DNA of 7,119 nucleotides from JAQVUB01 sp033809415 (lineage in GTDB: Bacteria > Verrucomicrobiota > Lentisphaeria > Oligosphaerales > Oligosphaeraceae): NCBI GenBank assembly GCA_033809415.1, contig JAPXLT010000248.1:1-7119 (forward strand), read 5' to 3'. The notes under the pieces were generated by a model. It worked only from the letters and a program-made list of their open reading frames with translations, made no database searches and was not told where the DNA came from. The position numbers were made by a program, and so were the translations under genes. Shown piece by piece: positions 4,121 to 7,119 of the stretch (position 1 is the stretch's first letter; each line of letters starts with the position of its first letter).

Positions 4121-6415
4121 ATGATGAAGTTGAACGGGACTTGGAATTTGACTTTGGAGCAGGAGTTGACTGGTCACGAGAAGGCGACGATTCCGGTCTT
4201 AGTGCCTGGCAATCTCGAGTTGGACTTGCAGGAAGCCGGGCTGGCACCAGACCCTTTTTATAACCTCGGCGGGCAAGCGTTCCGGAAATACGAATTTTTC
4301 TGCTGGCGTTTCCAGCGAGAGTTCGAGTACCGCGGCAACGCAAAGGAGGTTCAACTGACTTTTCAGAGAATAGACCCTTACAGCGAAATTTATCTGAACG
4401 GGATTTTACTGGGCAAGGCGGACAATGGTTTGATTGAGCATCGGTTCCGCTGTGAAAAGCAGCTTCGACCCGGGAACAACGAGCTGGTTGTGCTGATGAA
4501 ATCCGCAGTCAATCAGATCCGGCAACAGACGCTGGAACCCTCGAATTACAGCGCCTATCCGTTCAATTACGAATCGCTGTGGGTGCGCAAGCCGGCTCAT
4601 GTCTGGGGCTGGGATATTACGCCACGCCTGGCGTTGGGCGGCATCTGGGGAGATGTAACCCTCGAGGAACTGCCCGAGCACCGTTTCGGTGAAACCTATG
4701 TGCAAACCATCCAGGCAACCAGCGAGCAGGCTGAACTCTCCATCCATTATAATTTTGTCACATCCCTACCGGATTACAACGGACTGCAACTCGAAATCAG
4801 CGGACAATGCGACGATTCCAAGTTCCAGGAAACCGTGCCGGTTTGGCTGCATGCCGGATTCGTCAGAGTTAAGGTTCCCGCCCCCCGGCTTTGGAATCCC
4901 CGCAATTACGGTGAACCCAACCTGTATTCAATGCGCCTTGCCTTGCTGCATGAGGGATGCGTACTCGCTGAAAAAATAGTGCGTGTGGGGATCAGGACGC
5001 TGGCTTTGAAACGCAGTGACATACCCAGTAGTGCGCGTGAGAATGCCTTTGCCTTCCTTGTCAACGGCCAGAAAATCCGGATTCAGGGCACCAATCATGT
5101 GCCGCTGGACGCCCTGCACAGCCGTGACGCGGAACGCCTGCCCACCTTTCTGGATATGCTCAAAGACCTGAACTGCAATATGGTAAGGATATGGGGTGGA
5201 GGAACCTATGAAAGCGATGCATTCTATGACTTCTGCGATGAAAACGGAATTCTCGTCTGGCAGGACTTCATGATGGGTTGCGCCATCTATCCTGCGGATG
5301 ACCAATTTTGTGACATCATCCGCCAGGAGGCTGAAAGCGTTGTGCGCCGCCTGCGGCAGCACCCGTCTCTGGCGCTCTGGGCAGGAGACAATGAATGTGA
5401 TATCTTTGCCCTCGCCTGCGGATTGAAACTATCCCCTGAAAATATCCGGGCGACCCGAGAAATTCTGCCGGAGGTGCTGCGCCGTCTTGATCCAGCGCGC
5501 CCCTGGCTGCCCAGCTCACCCTACTTCTCACCCCAAGTGCAGGAACTTGATCCTAACGGGAGTCAGGAGTTCTGTGTGGAAAAACATCTGTGGGGGGCAC
5601 GGAATTATTACCGCACTGCCTATTATGCTCGACCGGACGCTTCCTTTGTCAGCGAAATCGGGTATCATGGCTGCCCATCTGTAAGTTCCTTGCGGAAATT
5701 CCTTCCGGAGGACAAGCTGTGGCCCTGGCATGATAATGCATCCTGGTGCTATCATGCCAGCAATCCCTACCTGGGCAGCAATGATATGCTCAATTACCGC
5801 ATAAAACTGATGGCGGATCAAATCCAGGAAGTCTTCGGAACTGTACCGGAAAACATCGAGGAATTCGCATTGCTGAGCCAGATATGCCAGGCTGAGGCAA
5901 AGAAATTCTTTATCGAGACTGCTCGCATGAACCGCCCGCAGCAAAGCGGCATTTTATGGTGGAATCTGCTGGATTGCTGGCCGCAGTTTTCCGATGCCGT
6001 CGTGGATTACTATTTCAATAAAAAACTGGCATATCACTATATAAAACGGGTTCAGCAGCCAACCTGTCTGATGGTCAGCGAACCTTGCGGCTGGAACCGA
6101 AAAGTCATGCTCGATAACGCCTCGGCGTTTGCAGCCAAAGGACACTGGAGAGTGCAAACATGCTGCGGAAAAACTTTGGCTGAAGGCGAATTCCAGACAG
6201 AGCCAAACAGCCTCATCGAAGTAGCTGCCCTGCGGATCAGCCTCGCCGAGCATAAACTGCTCCTGCTGGACTGGCAGGAAGACCAAGGAACCCATGGCGT
6301 CAATCATTACTGGGCCGGCTCCCCACCGTTCTCCGCAAAACAATACCGCGAGGAGTATCTGCCTATCCTCGCAGAACTGGATAACTCCTTCAAAGCAACC
6401 GAAATCGCCCGGTAA
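4121..6415 (+). CDS. Glycoside hydrolase family 2, beta-mannosidase-like
   Basis: 764 residues from ATG 4121, with no signal peptide, so cytoplasmic. Beta-mannosidases remove terminal beta-D-mannose from the non-reducing end of oligosaccharides by a retaining mechanism. The sugar-binding beta-sandwich (about 1-185) starts LNGTWNL and has VPGNLELDLQEAGLAPDPFY (28-47), typical of this branch. RKPAHVWGWDITPRLALGGIWG (156-177) is the family's conserved joining region. An Ig-like domain covers about 186-300. The TIM barrel (about 305-640) has MVRIWGGGTYESDAFYD (354-370), ILVWQDFMMGCAIYPAD (377-393), acid/base Glu425 in WAGDNE, and nucleophile Glu512 in FVSEIG, followed by ILWWNLLDCWPQ (611-622). 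A short beta domain closes the protein. Length is somewhat below the usual 800-850 residues. It diverges from the regulator, its likely controller. Related GH2 exo-glycosidases are an alternative substrate class. Confidence 0.93.
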   Translation: MMKLNGTWNLTLEQELTGHEKATIPVLVPGNLELDLQEAGLAPDPFYNLGGQAFRKYEFFCWRFQREFEYRGNAKEVQLTFQRIDPYSEIYLNGILLGKADNGLIEHRFRCEKQLRPGNNELVVLMKSAVNQIRQQTLEPSNYSAYPFNYESLWVRKPAHVWGWDITPRLALGGIWGDVTLEELPEHRFGETYVQTIQATSEQAELSIHYNFVTSLPDYNGLQLEISGQCDDSKFQETVPVWLHAGFVRVKVPAPRLWNPRNYGEPNLYSMRLALLHEGCVLAEKIVRVGIRTLALKRSDIPSSARENAFAFLVNGQKIRIQGTNHVPLDALHSRDAERLPTFLDMLKDLNCNMVRIWGGGTYESDAFYDFCDENGILVWQDFMMGCAIYPADDQFCDIIRQEAESVVRRLRQHPSLALWAGDNECDIFALACGLKLSPENIRATREILPEVLRRLDPARPWLPSSPYFSPQVQELDPNGSQEFCVEKHLWGARNYYRTAYYARPDASFVSEIGYHGCPSVSSLRKFLPEDKLWPWHDNASWCYHASNPYLGSNDMLNYRIKLMADQIQEVFGTVPENIEEFALLSQICQAEAKKFFIETARMNRPQQSGILWWNLLDCWPQFSDAVVDYYFNKKLAYHYIKRVQQPTCLMVSEPCGWNRKVMLDNASAFAAKGHWRVQTCCGKTLAEGEFQTEPNSLIEVAALRISLAEHKLLLLDWQEDQGTHGVNHYWAGSPPFSAKQYREEYLPILAELDNSFKATEIAR

Positions 6416-6419
6416 CCCC

Positions 6420-6447
6420 CTTGGCGTGGGCTGACGCCCACAAACCC
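6420..6447 (+). repeat. Dispersed hairpin module, copy 2
   Basis: It starts 5 bases after the GH2 stop codon. The stem GTGGGC (6426-6431) pairs with GCCCAC (6436-6441) around TGAC. Compared with 3691-3717 the changed bases 6430 and 6437 are partners in the stem. It may shield the GH2 mRNA 3' end; with no T-run it is not a standard terminator. Confidence 0.75.
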
Positions 6448-6501
6448 ACACGGACGGAACACGGACGGAACACGGACTTTACACGGACGGGATACGGACA
6501 G
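6448..6501 (+). repeat. 11-bp tandem array (ACACGGACGGA, five units)
   Basis: Units start at 6448, 6459, 6470, 6481 and 6492. The first two are identical; the third ends TTT, the fourth ends GGG, and the fifth is diverged and one base short (ATACGGACAG). The even 11-base period puts every unit on the same face of the helix. Confidence 0.8.
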
Positions 6502-6503
6502 CT

Positions 6504-6518
6504 GATCGGTCGGATCGG
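6504..6518 (+). repeat. 15-bp word GATCGGTCGGATCGG, copy 2
   Basis: Exact match to 3827-3841. It lies 151 bases before the 44-bp element; the equivalent distance on the other side of the GH2 gene is 157, although the sequences between are unrelated. Confidence 0.65.
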
Positions 6519-6560
6519 CGATATTGGAATCAGCCCTGAAAGGCGAGACATAATCTCTGC

Positions 6561-6654
6561 CATCGTCCATCGTCCATTGTCCATTGTCCATTCAGCAGTC
6601 CATTCTTGTCCATTCAGTCCATCGTGTCCATTCCTGTCCCTGTCCATCGTCCAT
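6561..6654 (+). repeat. Degenerate 7-bp tandem array (CATYGTC)
   Basis: It opens with four clean units, CATCGTC twice and CATTGTC twice (6561-6588), then continues as CATT or CATC words separated by variable GTC-ending spacers up to CATCGTCCAT at 6654. Unit length varies from 7 to 16 bases, so it is a decayed or slippage-prone array. There are no equal spacers, so it is not CRISPR. Confidence 0.8.
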
Positions 6655-6697
6655 AAAAAATCTTGCACGAAAAAGAAGATTTTGGGCGGAGTAGCAC
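6655..6697 (+). repeat. 44-bp dispersed element, copy 2
   Basis: Partner of 3984-4027, one base shorter. Here the left part forms an 8-bp inverted repeat, AAAATCTT (6657-6664) against AAGATTTT (6676-6683), which is less perfect in the other copy. Confidence 0.7.
6657..6683 (-). terminator. Possible weak terminator of the right-hand minus gene
   Basis: Reading leftward about 50 bases past the stop at 6733, AAAATCTT and AAGATTTT can form an 8-bp stem around an 11-base loop, running into TT for a six-T tail. The stem has only two G-C pairs, so it would be a poor terminator, and the sequence belongs to a dispersed repeat. Confidence 0.25.
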
Positions 6698-6732
6698 GAA
6701 AAATCCTGACCGGTTGGAAGATTATCGAAAGC

Positions 6733-7119
6733 TTATTTTGGCTGCACTACAAGCAGTTTGAAGTCTCGCGGGGCAATTTCTGGCGAGCGGGCGTTCCAAT
6801 GCTTCTTGTCCAGCGCATTGATGATTTCGCACCCCTGGGGAATTTCCAGCCTGCATGGGTGGACTTCGTAATATGGATTGAAAACCAGCAGCAGGCGCTG
6901 CTTCTCCCGACGCCATTCAGAAATCATTACGCCATCTGGATACCGGCTTTGCGGATGCCTCCAGTATGGAACCCACTCTGTATCATTTTCGTAGGCGCCA
7001 AAATCCACAAGTACATCCCAGACCATCCGCAGCCCAGCCAGTTGGACTTGCACACCATTCCACATCGACTCGTTGTGGCTGAAGGTCATGCCGCAGACTT
7101 CCGCCAGTGTGACATCACA
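6733..7119 (-). CDS. C-terminal part of a probable carbohydrate-active protein (DUF6067/GH123-like, tentative)
   Basis: The frame is open to the right edge, so the gene starts outside the window; the visible part is 128 residues and ends at the TAA at 6735-6733. The internal ATG at 7089 lacks a convincing ribosome site, and ten in-frame codons precede it. The segment VQLAGLRMVWDVLVDFGAYENDTEWVPYW (about 24-52), then VMISEWRREKQRLLLVFNPYYEVHPCRLEIPQG and a final DFKLLVVQPK, suggests the end of a TIM-barrel-type domain followed by a C-terminal beta-sandwich. This texture, especially the YW and the 'own line of income' strand LLLVFNP, resembles DUF6067-type glycoside hydrolase-like proteins. That family name is from memory of its pattern and is tentative. 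It converges on the GH2 gene. Confidence 0.8.
   Translation of the reverse strand, partial: CDVTLAEVCGMTFSHNESMWNGVQVQLAGLRMVWDVLVDFGAYENDTEWVPYWRHPQSRYPDGVMISEWRREKQRLLLVFNPYYEVHPCRLEIPQGCEIINALDKKHWNARSPEIAPRDFKLLVVQPK

Larger units (their letters stand above)
6416..6732. other. Convergent spacer filled with repeats
   Basis: This is gene-free sequence between the GH2 stop and the stop of the minus-strand gene at right. It holds the hairpin module (6420-6447), an 11-bp tandem array (6448-6501), the 15-bp word (6504-6518), a 7-bp array (6561-6654) and the 44-bp element (6655-6697). Minus-strand frames (MDNGQWTMDDG peptides) translate the 7-bp array and are not genes. Confidence 0.75.

Noticed and set aside
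6561..6654. CRISPR array
   Set aside because: Repeats are 7 bases with irregular short gaps, with no 25-40 base repeat and unique-spacer pattern and no cas genes.
6307..6668. Minus-strand frames with MDNGQWTMDDG peptides
   Set aside because: The peptides are the direct translation of the 7-bp and 11-bp tandem arrays; there is no independent coding signal.

Overview
The window looks like a carbohydrate-degradation locus from a member of Lentisphaerota (Victivallales-like), or failing that a Planctomycetota or Verrucomicrobiota relative. This is inferred from three things. The first is a type II pseudopilin-like protein with an FTLIELLVVIAII amino end and a C-terminal H-X9-DG motif. The second is a GntR/LacI hybrid sugar regulator. 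The third is a set of glycoside-hydrolase-type genes separated by long spacers full of short repeats. There are no rRNA, tRNA, CRISPR or transposase genes.

Layout. On the minus strand, from right to left, lie a divergent-promoter regulator (2323-3534), an exported SGNH esterase (1473-2333) whose start codon overlaps the regulator stop, an H-X9-DG pseudopilin (669-1367), and the 5' end of an exported protein that runs off the left edge (1-329). On the plus strand, diverging from the regulator, is a cytoplasmic GH2 beta-mannosidase-like enzyme (4121-6415, starting at 4121 and not at the in-frame TTG at 4034). Convergent with it, entering from the right edge, is the C-terminal part of another probable carbohydrate-active protein (6733-7119, minus). 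Both edge genes are open at the window boundary.

How the genes may work together (inference): a sugar-responsive regulator controls its own transcript, including a secreted esterase that could remove acyl groups from a glycan, and probably the divergent intracellular beta-mannosidase that cleaves imported oligosaccharides. ATAC direct repeats about one helical turn apart occur in both divergent promoter regions and are candidate operators.

Two things stand out. First, the SGNH esterase is circularly permuted. Block II, GTND and DGVHP come first, and the GDS nucleophile block is at the extreme C-terminus, so all catalytic residues are present but in rotated order. Second, the three long spacers (330-668, 3535-4120, 6416-6732) are built from shared dispersed modules. 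These include a hairpin with a compensatory base-pair change, a 77-bp element, a 15-bp word and a 44-bp element. Short-unit tandem arrays with GTCC/GGAC cores accompany them in two of the spacers, 330-668 and 6416-6732. Three of the modules occur in the same order and orientation on both sides of the GH2 gene.
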